From Pseudomonas sp. CROZ-RG-20F-R04-15 (GTDB lineage: Bacteria > Pseudomonadota > Gammaproteobacteria > Pseudomonadales > Pseudomonadaceae): a stretch of DNA of 64,000 bases. Positions 17,283-26,308 of the stretch are shown one piece after another. The stretch is taken from assembly GCF_022662375.1 (NCBI RefSeq), contig NZ_JAKNQL010000014.1, positions 62,001 to 126,000 of the forward strand, in the 5' to 3' direction. Position numbers and translations under genes: made by a program. The notes beneath the pieces were generated by a model. That model saw only the letters and a list, made by a program, of their open reading frames with translations, searched no databases and had not been told where the DNA came from. How positions within the stretch are numbered: position 1 is the first letter of the stretch; the number at the start of each line of letters is the position of its first letter.

Positions 17283-17741
17283 ATGGATATCCGTAAAGTT
17301 AAGAAACTGATCGAATTGCTGGAAGAGTCCGGCATCGACGAGCTCGAGATCAAGGAAGGCGAAGAGTCCGTACGCATCAGCCGTCACAGCAAGACCCCGG
17401 CTCAGCAGTACTACGCGCCGGCTCCGATGCAAGCACCGGCCGCTGCGCCTGTTGCTGCTCCGGTTGCCGCCGCAGCCCCGGCTGCCGCTGCTGCACCTGC
17501 GCTGAACGGCACTGTTGCCCGTTCGCCAATGGTCGGCACCTTCTACCGCAAATCTTCGCCAACCTCGCCGTCCTTCGTTGAAGTCGGCCAGACCGTGAAG
17601 AAAGGCGACACTCTGTGCATCGTCGAAGCCATGAAGATGATGAACCACATCGAAGCTGAAACCAGCGGTGTGATCGAGTCCATCCTCGTCGAAGACGGCC
17701 AGCCGGTTGAGTACGACCAACCGCTGTTCACCATCGTTTGA
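17283..17741 (+). CDS. accB: biotin carboxyl carrier protein of acetyl-CoA carboxylase
   Basis: 152 residues. It has an N-terminal domain (1-40), a flexible Ala/Pro linker (about 45-74) and a C-terminal biotinyl domain (75-152) with the EAMKMMN motif; Lys118 receives biotin. It carries the carboxyl group between AccC and the AccAD transferase in malonyl-CoA synthesis. GGGAG lies nine bases before the ATG. It is directly followed by accC in the usual accBC operon. Confidence 0.97.
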   Translation: MDIRKVKKLIELLEESGIDELEIKEGEESVRISRHSKTPAQQYYAPAPMQAPAAAPVAAPVAAAAPAAAAAPALNGTVARSPMVGTFYRKSSPTSPSFVEVGQTVKKGDTLCIVEAMKMMNHIEAETSGVIESILVEDGQPVEYDQPLFTIV

Positions 17742-17758
17742 ACTGCGGAGAGCCTTTG

Positions 17759-19117
17759 ATGACTGCGAAGTTGGAAAAAGTTCTGATCGCTAACCGCGGT
17801 GAGATCGCCCTGCGGATTCTGCGTGCCTGCAAAGAGATGGGCATCAAGACCGTCGCCGTTTACTCCAAGGCCGACAAAGAGCTGATGCACCTGGGTCTGG
17901 CAGACGAATCCGTCTGCATCGGCCCGGCTTCTGCCGCGCACTCTTACCTGCACATCCCGGCCATCATCGCGGCAGCTGAAGTGACTGGCGCTACCGCCAT
18001 TCACCCAGGCTACGGTTTCCTCGCGGAAAACGCCGATTTTGCCGAGCAGGTCGAGAACTCCGGCTTCGCCTTCATCGGCCCGAAAGCCGACACCATTCGC
18101 CTGATGGGCGACAAGGTATCGGCCAAGCACGCGATGATCGAAGCGGGCGTACCTACCGTTCCAGGTTCTGACGGCCCGTTGCCGGAAGACGAAGAAACGG
18201 CGCTGCGCATCGGTCGTGAAGTCGGCTACCCGGTGATCATCAAAGCCGCTGGCGGCGGTGGTGGTCGCGGGATGCGTGTGGTGCACAAGGAAGAAGACCT
18301 GATCGCCTTCGCCAAACTGACCCGCACCGAAGCAGGCGCGGCGTTCGGCAACCCGATGGTCTATCTGGAAAAATTCCTGACCAACCCGCGCCACGTCGAA
18401 GTTCAGGTTCTGTCCGACGGCCAGGGTCACGCGATCCATCTGGGCGACCGCGATTGCTCGCTGCAACGTCGTCACCAGAAAGTTCTCGAAGAAGCGCCGG
18501 CACCGGGCATCGACGAGAAGGCTCGCGAAGAAGTGCTGGCTCGTTGCGTCAAGGCGTGCATCGACATCGGTTACCGTGGCGCCGGCACTTTCGAGTTCCT
18601 GTACGAGAACGGTCGTTTCTACTTCATCGAAATGAACACCCGTGTTCAGGTGGAGCACCCGGTTTCGGAAATGGTCACCGGTATCGACATCGTCAAGGAG
18701 ATGCTCAGCATCGCCGCTGGCAACAAGCTGTCGTTCACGCAGGATGACGTGGTGATCCGCGGTCACTCGCTGGAATGCCGGATCAACGCTGAAGACCCGA
18801 AAACCTTCATGCCGAGCCCGGGCACGGTCAAGCATTTCCACGCCCCAGGCGGCAACGGCGTTCGCGTCGATTCGCACCTGTACAGCGGTTATGCAGTTCC
18901 GCCGAACTACGACTCGCTGATCGGCAAGCTGATCACTTACGGCGCGACCCGCGACGAAGCCATGGCACGCATGCGCAATGCCCTGGACGAAATCGTGGTT
19001 GACGGGATCAAGACCAACATCCCGCTGCACCGTGATCTGGTTCGTGACGAAGGCTTCTGCAAAGGGGGCGTGAACATTCACTACCTCGAGCACAAGCTGG
19101 CTGCTGAGAAGCACTAG
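17759..19117 (+). CDS. accC: biotin carboxylase subunit of acetyl-CoA carboxylase
   Basis: 452 residues from MTAKLEKVLI, with GGAGAG upstream. It is an ATP-grasp enzyme that carboxylates the biotin of AccB using bicarbonate. N-terminal LIANRGEIALRILRACKEMGI, the glycine-rich ATP loop KAAGGGGGRGMRVV, EKFLTNPRHVEVQVL, and the catalytic EMNTRVQVEHPVSE segment (Arg in TRVQVEHP) are all present and uninterrupted. It is co-transcribed with accB (17-base gap) and followed by a strong terminator. Confidence 0.97.
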   Translation: MTAKLEKVLIANRGEIALRILRACKEMGIKTVAVYSKADKELMHLGLADESVCIGPASAAHSYLHIPAIIAAAEVTGATAIHPGYGFLAENADFAEQVENSGFAFIGPKADTIRLMGDKVSAKHAMIEAGVPTVPGSDGPLPEDEETALRIGREVGYPVIIKAAGGGGGRGMRVVHKEEDLIAFAKLTRTEAGAAFGNPMVYLEKFLTNPRHVEVQVLSDGQGHAIHLGDRDCSLQRRHQKVLEEAPAPGIDEKAREEVLARCVKACIDIGYRGAGTFEFLYENGRFYFIEMNTRVQVEHPVSEMVTGIDIVKEMLSIAAGNKLSFTQDDVVIRGHSLECRINAEDPKTFMPSPGTVKHFHAPGGNGVRVDSHLYSGYAVPPNYDSLIGKLITYGATRDEAMARMRNALDEIVVDGIKTNIPLHRDLVRDEGFCKGGVNIHYLEHKLAAEKH

Positions 19118-19134
19118 CTTCGAGCCTGCACCAG

Positions 19135-19167
19135 ACAAAGCCGCCCTCGGGCGGCTTTGTTGTTTCT
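19135..19167 (+). terminator. rho-independent terminator after accC
   Basis: An 11-bp stem (ACAAAGCCGCC at 19135-19145, GGCGGCTTTGT at 19150-19160) with a CTCG loop is followed by TGTTTCT. It lies 18 bases after the accC stop. Confidence 0.85.
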
Positions 19168-19186
19168 GCAGGTTTCACAAGCCCCT

Positions 19187-19275
19187 TGTGGGAGCGAGCC
19201 TGCTCGCGAAAGCGGTGTATCAGATCCATATGCATTCACTGACACTCCGCTTTCGCGAGCAGGCTCGCTCCCACA
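19187..19275. repeat. REPIN-like inverted doublet 4
   Basis: Inverted arms at 19187-19213 and 19249-19275 (GTGGGAGCGAGC core, AAAGCGG end) enclose about 35 bases. It lies between the accC terminator and prmA. Confidence 0.85.
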
Positions 19276-19375
19276 GGGTGCAATGCATCTCCCACAAACC
19301 CAGCGCGCTCGCGTAAACTTGCGCGCTTCTCGCCGGCCGCTAGGCTGCAATCAATATTTTTCAAAGGTGCCCGCC

Positions 19376-20254
19376 ATGCCTTGGCTGCAAGTACGTCTCG
19401 CCATCAGCCCGGAACAAGCCGAAACCTACGAAGACGCTTTCCTTGAAGTGGGCGCCGTGTCGGTGACTTTCATGGACGCCGAAGACCAGCCGATCTTCGA
19501 GCCGGAACTCAACACCACGCCGCTGTGGGCGCACACACACCTGCTGGCCCTGTTCGAGGGCGGTACCGAACCGGCACCGGTTCTGGCCCATCTCGAACTG
19601 TTGACTGGCAGCCCGTTGCCTGAGCATCACAGCGAAGTCATTGAAGATCAGGACTGGGAACGCAGCTGGATGGACGGTTTCCAGCCGATGCGTTTCGGCC
19701 AGCGCCTGTGGATCGTGCCGAGCTGGCACGCCGCGCCTGAGCCTGACGCCGTCAACCTGCTGCTCGATCCGGGTCTGGCGTTCGGCACCGGCACTCATCC
19801 GACTACCGCACTGTGCCTGGAATGGCTCGACGGTCAGGATCTGAAAGACTGCAACGTGCTCGACTTCGGCTGCGGTTCGGGGATTCTGGCGATTGCCGCC
19901 CTGCTGCTCGGCGCCAAGGAAGCGGTCGGCACCGACATCGACGTGCAGGCGCTGGAAGCCTCCCGCGACAACGCCGGGCGCAATAACATTGCCGACGAAC
20001 TGTTCCCGCTGTACCTGCCGCAAGATCTGCCGCAGGTTCAAGCTGACGTGCTGGTCGCCAACATTCTGGCCGGCCCACTGGTTTCTTTGGCGCCGCAACT
20101 GTCCGGACTGGTGAAATCCGGTGGACGTCTGGCGCTGTCGGGCATCCTCGCTGAACAAGGTGATGAAGTCGCTGCCGCGTATGCGCAGGACTTCGATCTC
20201 GACCCGATCGCCAATCGCGATGGCTGGGTGCGCATCACCGGCCGTCGGCGTTAA
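19376..20254 (+). CDS. prmA: ribosomal protein L11 methyltransferase
   Basis: 292 residues from MPWLQVRLAI. This ATG is chosen because the frame upstream runs through the REPIN repeat and the family begins exactly here. PrmA trimethylates several amino groups of ribosomal protein L11. The N-terminal substrate-binding domain (1-~95) ends with EDQDWERSWMDGF, followed by LDPGLAFGTGTHPTT (typical PrmA signature), the SAM loop VLDFGCGSGILAIA and the NPPY-like ANILAGPL. Confidence 0.95.
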   Translation: MPWLQVRLAISPEQAETYEDAFLEVGAVSVTFMDAEDQPIFEPELNTTPLWAHTHLLALFEGGTEPAPVLAHLELLTGSPLPEHHSEVIEDQDWERSWMDGFQPMRFGQRLWIVPSWHAAPEPDAVNLLLDPGLAFGTGTHPTTALCLEWLDGQDLKDCNVLDFGCGSGILAIAALLLGAKEAVGTDIDVQALEASRDNAGRNNIADELFPLYLPQDLPQVQADVLVANILAGPLVSLAPQLSGLVKSGGRLALSGILAEQGDEVAAAYAQDFDLDPIANRDGWVRITGRRR

Positions 20255-20284
20255 TATGAGCGCCTGCATAATCCGGATCGCCGC

Positions 20285-21562
20285 ATGACCGACAGTTTCG
20301 TCACCCAGTGCCCGCATTGCCAAACCAGCTTCCGCGTCAGCCACGCTCAATTGAGCGTGGCCCGCGGGGTGGTTCGTTGCGGCTCCTGCCTGCAAGTGTT
20401 CAATGCGGCCAAACAGCTGCTGGAGCAACACGCCGGCAAGGACGCGGTGACGCCGGTTGCACCGTCGATTGTCGAGCAGCCGCCGTTTGTCGAGGCCCCG
20501 CCCGTTATCGAGCCGCCGGCCATCGTCGAACAGCCCGCCCCGCGCGCCATCAGCCAAAAGCAGTGGAGCGCGTCGGAGCTGGATCTCGATAGCCTCGATC
20601 TGGACGAAGAACTGGCCCGCCTCGAACAACGGGAAATCCAGCCGACCACCGAATTCGGTCGTCCGCGCGAAGATGCCCTGAGCGCACGCCGCGACAACCC
20701 TGAACCGGATGAAACGCTCTGGCGCGACAGTCTGTTCAGCGAGCGCGCCGATGAGCACACGGTCGAACCCGAGGACGACGAGACTGAAATCGTCGACATC
20801 GAACCGCTCAAATCCGAGCGCACCGAGCCATCGCTGTCACTGGAACCGGTGGATCTGGATGACGAGCCAGCGATTCCGCATCTGCGCCTGCACGATCCTA
20901 TCGACCCCAATGCCCGCCGCGAACGCCTGTCAGCCAGCGCCGAAGCCGATGACGACGATTTGCCATCGATCGAGCCAGTGCGCAAAAAACGTGAGCGCGC
21001 AGAGCCCGGCGTACGTGCCGAAGTCCTGCAAGACCTGACCGACGACCCGCTGCAACTGGACTGGCAAAAGCGCCGCTCGCCGTGGGGCCGACGCATGCTC
21101 TGGCTGCTGTTGGTACTGCTGGCGGCAGGTGGACTGGCGGCCCAGTACATTTCCTATCATTTCGAGGAGCTGGCGCGGCAGGATCAGTATCGCCCGTGGT
21201 TCCAGCAAATCTGCCCGCAGATCGGCTGCACGGTGCCGTCCAAGGTCGACATTGCCCGGATCAAGAGCAGCAACCTGGTGGTGCGCAGCCATCCGGAGTT
21301 CAACGGTGCGCTGGTGGTCGACGCGATCATTTATAACCGCGCGACATTCTCCCAGCCGTTTCCATTGCTGGAATTGCGCTTTGCCGACCTCAACGGTCAC
21401 CTGATCGCCAGTCGTCGCTTCAAACCCGGCGAATACCTCAGAGGTGATCTCGAAGGTCTGGCGGAAATGCCGCCGCAGACGCCAATCCATATTGCTCTGG
21501 ATATTCTCGATCCCGGGCCGAAGGCGGTGAATTACAGCCTGAGTTTCCACTCGCCCGAGTGA
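20285..21562 (+). CDS. zinc-ribbon and DUF3426 domain membrane protein
   Basis: 425 residues. The N-terminal zinc ribbon has CPHC at 10-13 and CGSC at 32-35 (MJ0042-type finger). A long acidic, Pro/Glu-rich cytoplasmic linker follows (about 50-255). One membrane helix lies near 265-283 (MLWLLLVLLAAGGLAAQYI), and the C-terminal DUF3426 domain (about 300-425) is presumably periplasmic, with the CPQIGC pair. Function unknown; the gene is conserved between prmA and dusB in pseudomonads. It starts 30 bases after prmA. Confidence 0.88.
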   Translation: MTDSFVTQCPHCQTSFRVSHAQLSVARGVVRCGSCLQVFNAAKQLLEQHAGKDAVTPVAPSIVEQPPFVEAPPVIEPPAIVEQPAPRAISQKQWSASELDLDSLDLDEELARLEQREIQPTTEFGRPREDALSARRDNPEPDETLWRDSLFSERADEHTVEPEDDETEIVDIEPLKSERTEPSLSLEPVDLDDEPAIPHLRLHDPIDPNARRERLSASAEADDDDLPSIEPVRKKRERAEPGVRAEVLQDLTDDPLQLDWQKRRSPWGRRMLWLLLVLLAAGGLAAQYISYHFEELARQDQYRPWFQQICPQIGCTVPSKVDIARIKSSNLVVRSHPEFNGALVVDAIIYNRATFSQPFPLLELRFADLNGHLIASRRFKPGEYLRGDLEGLAEMPPQTPIHIALDILDPGPKAVNYSLSFHSPE

Positions 21563-21747
21563 ATCACGGCGTCGCTTTCCAATTGACGGCGGTTTTCTGA
21601 CTTTGCCACCCACAACCAAACCCGTGGCGATAACAGAATAACTGTTCAGATTTTGTTCAATTCAGCCTTTATCCAGTCATCGAGAGCGGGTATCATGCCA
21701 ACCCTTTTTCGAACTCTCATGATCCGGCCCCACCTCAGGGAAGTCCT

Positions 21748-22758
21748 ATGTCGGCGGTACGCATCGGCCCATACACATTGCAGAACGGCTTGATTCTCGC
21801 CCCCATGGCGGGCGTCACCGACCAGCCCTTTCGTCAGCTGTGCAAGCGTTTGGGCGCAGGGCTTGTAGTCTCGGAAATGGTCACCAGCGACATGAGCTTG
21901 TGGAACACCCGCAAGTCGCGCATGCGCATGATCCACGAAGGCGATCCCGAGCCACGCTCGGTGCAGATTGCCGGTGGTGATGCGCAGATGCTGGCGGATG
22001 CAGCCCGGGCTAACGTCGAACTGGGCGCACAGATTATTGATATCAACATGGGTTGCCCGGCAAAAAAGGTCTGCAACAAGGCCGCCGGTTCTGCGTTGTT
22101 GAAGGACGAGGCACTGGTCACCGAGATCCTGCAGGCCGTTGTGGCTGCGGTAGATGTGCCGGTGACCCTGAAGATCCGCACTGGCTGGGATCGCGACAAC
22201 AAGAACGGCCTGACCGTGGCGAAGATCGCCGAGCAGGCCGGCATTACGGCGCTGGCAGTGCATGGCCGCACTCGTGCCGATCTGTATAAAGGGGAAGCCG
22301 AGTACGACACGATTGCCGCGATCAAGCAGGCGGTGTCGATTCCGGTGTTTGCCAATGGCGATATCGATTCGCCGGAGAAGGCCCGTTACGTCCTCGACGC
22401 AACCGGTGCCGATGGCCTGTTGGTAGGCCGAGCCGCCCAAGGGCGGCCATGGATTTTTCGCGAGATCGAACACTTCCTGCGTACCGGCGAGAAATTGCCG
22501 GCACCGGAGCTGATCGAGGTGGAACACATACTGCTGGAGCATCTGGCCGCACTTCACGCTTTCTATGGGGACGTGATGGGCGTGCGCATTGCCCGGAAGC
22601 ATGTGGGCTGGTATCTCGCAACCTTGCCGGGCGCCAGGGAGTTTCGCGCCCACTTCAATCGTTTGGATGGTACGGAAACACAATGCGCCAATGTTCGGGA
22701 GTTTTTCGCCGAGCATTACAAGAGCCTGACAGGGGACGAAGAAGGGGTGGCCGCATGA
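21748..22758 (+). CDS. dusB: tRNA-dihydrouridine synthase B
   Basis: 336 residues. An FMN-dependent TIM-barrel reductase that makes dihydrouridine in tRNA (position 17 in E. coli). The opening IGPYTLQNGLILAPMAGVTD is typical of DusB. The catalytic Cys is in DINMGCPAKKVCNK, and later HGRTRADLYKG and the phosphate-binding NGDI and GADGLLVGRAAQG segments bind FMN. The stop overlaps the fis start (ATGA), giving the classic dusB-fis operon in which dusB translation feeds fis expression. Confidence 0.95.
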   Translation: MSAVRIGPYTLQNGLILAPMAGVTDQPFRQLCKRLGAGLVVSEMVTSDMSLWNTRKSRMRMIHEGDPEPRSVQIAGGDAQMLADAARANVELGAQIIDINMGCPAKKVCNKAAGSALLKDEALVTEILQAVVAAVDVPVTLKIRTGWDRDNKNGLTVAKIAEQAGITALAVHGRTRADLYKGEAEYDTIAAIKQAVSIPVFANGDIDSPEKARYVLDATGADGLLVGRAAQGRPWIFREIEHFLRTGEKLPAPELIEVEHILLEHLAALHAFYGDVMGVRIARKHVGWYLATLPGAREFRAHFNRLDGTETQCANVREFFAEHYKSLTGDEEGVAA

Positions 22759-23075
22759 CGATGATGACCGAGACTTTAGTGAGTGGAACAGCACCCGTGA
22801 GCGACAACGTGAATTTGAAACAGCACCTCAACACCCCGAGCGAAGAAGGTCAGACCCTTCGCGGGAGTGTCGAGAAGGCGCTGCACAATTATTTCGCCCA
22901 CCTTGAGGGCGCGTCCGTCACGGACGTGTACAACCTGGTGCTCTCCGAAGTCGAGGCGCCCCTGCTCGAAAGCGTGATGAACTACGTCAAGGGCAACCAG
23001 ACCAAGGCGAGCGAGCTGCTGGGACTTAACCGCGGCACGCTGCGCAAGAAACTCAAGCAGTACGATCTGCTGTAA
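22755..23075 (+). CDS. fis: DNA-binding protein Fis
   Basis: 106 residues from the ATG at 22755 inside the dusB stop. Fis is a nucleoid-associated dimer that bends DNA and activates growth-linked promoters and recombination sites. The C-terminal helix-turn-helix (NQTKASELLGLNRGTLRKKL) is the family signature, and the N-terminal arm (TLRGSVEKALHNYF) matches. It is followed by a strong terminator 17 bases downstream. Confidence 0.96.
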   Translation: MTMMTETLVSGTAPVSDNVNLKQHLNTPSEEGQTLRGSVEKALHNYFAHLEGASVTDVYNLVLSEVEAPLLESVMNYVKGNQTKASELLGLNRGTLRKKLKQYDLL

Positions 23076-23092
23076 GCATTCAATCAAACCAG

Positions 23093-23126
23093 AAAGGCGC
23101 CCGCGTAAAAAACGGTCGCCTTTTTT
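23093..23126 (+). terminator. rho-independent terminator after fis
   Basis: AAAGGCG (23093-23099) pairs with CGCCTTT (23117-23123), followed by further T residues. It separates the dusB-fis unit from purH. Confidence 0.85.
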
Positions 23127-23158
23127 GCTGACTTCCTTTGCTTTTGATGGAAATTGAG

Positions 23159-24766
23159 ATGACCGACCAGACTACCCGCCTGCCGATCCGCCGCGCCTTG
23201 ATCAGCGTTTCCGACAAGACCGGGATCCTCGAATTCGCCAAGGAGCTTGAAGCCCTGGGCGTCGAGATCCTCTCCACCGGCGGGACGTTCAAGCTGCTGC
23301 AGGACAACGGCGTAGCCGCTGTGGAAGTCGCGGATTACACCGGTTTCGCCGAAATGATGGACGGTCGGGTAAAAACCCTGCACCCGAAAATCCACGGCGG
23401 CATCCTCGGTCGTCGCGGTATCGACGACGCAATCATGAACGAGCACGGCATCAAGCCGATCGATCTGGTTGCAGTCAACCTGTACCCGTTCGAAGCCACC
23501 ATCAACAAGCCAGGCTGCGACCTGCCGACCGCCATCGAAAACATCGACATCGGCGGCCCGACCATGGTCCGTTCGGCAGCGAAAAACCACAAAGACGTAG
23601 CGATCGTGGTGAATGCCAGCGACTACGCCAGCGTGCTCGAAGGCCTCAAGGCCGGTGGCCTGACCTACGCGCAGCGTTTCGACCTGATGCTCAAGGCCTT
23701 CGAACACACCGCGGCCTACGACGGCATGATCGCCAACTACATGGGCACCGTGAATCAGGCGGCTGAAACCCTCTCGACTTCCGGTCGCAGCGAATTCCCG
23801 CGCACCTTCAACAGCCAGTTCATCAAGGCTCAGGAAATGCGCTACGGCGAGAACCCGCACCAGAGCGCGGCGTTCTACGTTGAAGCCAAGCCTGCCGAAG
23901 TCGGCATCGCCACCGCGACCCAACTGCAGGGCAAAGAGCTGTCGTACAACAACGTGGCCGACACCGACGCCGCGCTGGAATGCGTGAAGAGCTTCGTCAA
24001 ACCTGCCTGCGTGATCGTCAAGCACGCCAACCCATGCGGCGTGGCGGTCAGCCCGGACGCTGAAGGCGGTATTCGTCAGGCCTACGAACTGGCCTACGCC
24101 ACCGACACCGAGTCAGCATTCGGCGGCATCATCGCTTTCAACCGTGAACTGGATGCCGAGACCGCGAAAGCGATCGTCGAGCGTCAGTTCGTTGAAGTGA
24201 TCATCGCCCCAAGCGTCAGCGAAGAAGCCCGCGCCATCGTCGCGGCCAAAGCCAACGTGCGCCTGCTGGCCTGCGGCGAGTGGTCGGCTGACCGCGCCGC
24301 TGCCTGGGACTACAAGCGCGTCAACGGCGGCCTGCTGGTACAGAGCCGCGATATCGGCATGATCAGCGCCGATGACCTGAAAGTCGTGACCAAACGCGCC
24401 CCGACCGAACAGGAAATCCACGACCTGATCTTTGCCTGGAAAGTCGCCAAATACGTTAAGTCCAACGCCATCGTCTACGCCAAGAACCGTCAGACCATCG
24501 GTGTCGGCGCTGGCCAGATGAGCCGCGTAAACTCGGCGCGTATCGCCGCGATCAAGGCTGAGCATGCCGGCCTGCAAGTTGCCGGTTCGGTAATGGCCTC
24601 CGATGCATTCTTCCCGTTCCGTGACGGCCTGGACAATGCGGCCAAGGTCGGCATCACTGCGGTGATCCAGCCGGGCGGCTCGATGCGTGATGCTGAAGTG
24701 ATTGCTGCTGCTGATGAGGCTGGCATCGCGATGGTGTTCACAGGAATGCGTCATTTCCGTCACTGA
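23159..24766 (+). CDS. purH: bifunctional AICAR transformylase / IMP cyclohydrolase
   Basis: 535 residues from MTDQTTRLPIRRALISVSDKTG; an in-frame ATG four codons earlier is possible. It carries out the last two steps of IMP synthesis. The N-terminal cyclohydrolase domain has LISVSDKTG, the ATP/nucleotide region STGGTFKLL and DGRVKTLHPKIHGG. The C-terminal transformylase domain includes YGENPHQSAAFY, KHANPCGVA (catalytic Lys-His pair) and SDAFFPFRD. Together with purD 147 bases downstream it forms the purHD cluster. Confidence 0.96.
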   Translation: MTDQTTRLPIRRALISVSDKTGILEFAKELEALGVEILSTGGTFKLLQDNGVAAVEVADYTGFAEMMDGRVKTLHPKIHGGILGRRGIDDAIMNEHGIKPIDLVAVNLYPFEATINKPGCDLPTAIENIDIGGPTMVRSAAKNHKDVAIVVNASDYASVLEGLKAGGLTYAQRFDLMLKAFEHTAAYDGMIANYMGTVNQAAETLSTSGRSEFPRTFNSQFIKAQEMRYGENPHQSAAFYVEAKPAEVGIATATQLQGKELSYNNVADTDAALECVKSFVKPACVIVKHANPCGVAVSPDAEGGIRQAYELAYATDTESAFGGIIAFNRELDAETAKAIVERQFVEVIIAPSVSEEARAIVAAKANVRLLACGEWSADRAAAWDYKRVNGGLLVQSRDIGMISADDLKVVTKRAPTEQEIHDLIFAWKVAKYVKSNAIVYAKNRQTIGVGAGQMSRVNSARIAAIKAEHAGLQVAGSVMASDAFFPFRDGLDNAAKVGITAVIQPGGSMRDAEVIAAADEAGIAMVFTGMRHFRH

Positions 24767-24780
24767 TATACCGGTTCAAA

Positions 24781-24869
24781 TGTGGGAGCGAGCCTGCTCG
24801 CGAATGCAATCTGTCTGTCATAGCTGTTTTGACTGACACACCGCTTTCGCGAGCAGGCTCGCTCCCACA
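24781..24869. repeat. REPIN-like inverted doublet 5
   Basis: Inverted arms at 24781-24806 and 24843-24869 with the GTGGGAGCGAGC core. It lies between purH and purD, inside a probable operon. Confidence 0.85.
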
Positions 24870-24913
24870 TAAAGCGCTCCAGCAGCGCCTGACAGATTTT
24901 TGAGGTTTTTGAA

Positions 24914-26209
24914 ATGAATGTTTTGATCATTGGCAGCGGTGGCCGTGAACACGCCCTGGCCTGGAAAGTGGCTCAGGATCCGCGCGTGCAGAAGGTTTTT
25001 GTTGCACCAGGTAACGCTGGCACCGCCATTGAAGCCAAGTGCGAAAACGTCGCCATCGACGTGCTGGCCCTTGAGCAACTCGCCGATTTCGCCGAGAAAA
25101 ACGTTTCCCTGACCATCGTCGGCCCGGAAGTGCCGCTGGTGGCTGGCGTTGTCGACCTGTTCCGCTCCCGTGGCCTGGACTGCTTTGGTCCGACCGCTGG
25201 TGCTGCGCAGCTGGAAGGCTCGAAAGCCTTCACCAAGGATTTCCTGGCGCGCCACAAGATCCCGACCGCCGACTACCAGAACTTCACCGAGATCGAGCCG
25301 GCCCTGGCTTATCTGCGTGAAAAAGGCGCGCCGATTGTGATCAAGGCCGATGGCCTGGCCGCCGGTAAAGGCGTGATTGTCGCCATGACCCTCGCCGAAG
25401 CCGAAGACGCCGTGCGCGACATGCTCGCTGGCAACGCTTTCGGTGATGCCGGTTCGCGTGTGGTCATCGAAGAATTCCTCGACGGCGAAGAAGCTTCGTT
25501 CATCGTCATGGTCGACGGCAAGAATGTGCTGCCGATGGCTACCAGCCAGGACCACAAGCGCGTCGGCGATGGCGACAGTGGCCCGAACACTGGCGGCATG
25601 GGTGCTTACTCCCCTGCCCCGGTCGTCACCGCCGACGTGCACCAGCGCGTGATGGATCTGGTGATCTGGCCGACCGTGCGCGGCATGGCCGAAGAAGGCA
25701 ACGTCTACACCGGTTTCCTCTATGCCGGTCTGATGATCGACAAGGCCGGCAACCCGAAAGTCATCGAGTTCAACTGCCGCTTCGGCGATCCGGAAACCCA
25801 ACCGGTGATGCTGCGTCTGCAATCGAGCCTGGTGCTGCTGGTCGAAGCCGCTCTGGCGCAAGCGCTGGACAAGGTTGAAGCACAGTGGGATCCACGTCCG
25901 AGCGTGGGCATCGTGCTGGCCGCTGGCGGTTACCCGGGCGACTACGCCAAGGGCGCGGCAATCAACGGTCTGGACGCAGCCGCGAAGCTGGAAGGCAAAG
26001 TCTTCCACGCCGGTACTGCGCTGAAAGATGGCAACGTCGTCACCGCCGGTGGTCGCGTACTCTGCGCCACCGCAATGGGCGCAAGCGTGAGTGAAGCGCA
26101 GCAGCAAGCCTACAAGCTGGCGGCCGCCATCGACTGGGAAGGCTGCTTCTACCGCAAGGACATTGGCTACCGCGCCATTGCCCGTGAGCGTGGCGAAACC
26201 CAGGAATAA
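24914..26209 (+). CDS. purD: phosphoribosylamine-glycine ligase
   Basis: 431 residues. An ATP-grasp ligase joining glycine to phosphoribosylamine (GAR synthetase) in purine synthesis. It opens with MNVLIIGSGGREHALAWK, and has the ATP-grasp A loop KADGLAAGKGVIVA, the EEFLDGEEAS motif, the family signature RFGDPETQ and VLAAGGYPG. TTTTTGAGG lies before the ATG. The order purH-purD-retS is conserved in Pseudomonas. Confidence 0.96.
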   Translation: MNVLIIGSGGREHALAWKVAQDPRVQKVFVAPGNAGTAIEAKCENVAIDVLALEQLADFAEKNVSLTIVGPEVPLVAGVVDLFRSRGLDCFGPTAGAAQLEGSKAFTKDFLARHKIPTADYQNFTEIEPALAYLREKGAPIVIKADGLAAGKGVIVAMTLAEAEDAVRDMLAGNAFGDAGSRVVIEEFLDGEEASFIVMVDGKNVLPMATSQDHKRVGDGDSGPNTGGMGAYSPAPVVTADVHQRVMDLVIWPTVRGMAEEGNVYTGFLYAGLMIDKAGNPKVIEFNCRFGDPETQPVMLRLQSSLVLLVEAALAQALDKVEAQWDPRPSVGIVLAAGGYPGDYAKGAAINGLDAAAKLEGKVFHAGTALKDGNVVTAGGRVLCATAMGASVSEAQQQAYKLAAAIDWEGCFYRKDIGYRAIARERGETQE

Positions 26210-26223
26210 GCTGTACCTCAAGT

Positions 26224-26250
26224 CCGGCGAGGGATACCGTTCCTCGCCGG
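26224..26250 (+). terminator. hairpin after purD, probable terminator without T-run
   Basis: A 9-bp GC-rich stem (CCGGCGAGG at 26224-26232, CCTCGCCGG at 26242-26250) with a 9-base loop lies 15 bases after the purD stop. No run of T follows, so it may act in mRNA stability or processing rather than termination. Confidence 0.5.
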
Positions 26251-26308
26251 GCTGTTCCGCCGCCGCGCATCGTTATATTCTGGCATCAACCTACGAAGGG
26301 ATTTCGCC

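Noticed and set aside
17543..19138. Open frame of 531 codons on the minus strand
   Set aside because: Antisense to accB-accC, which are certain; composition is typical of a shadow frame.
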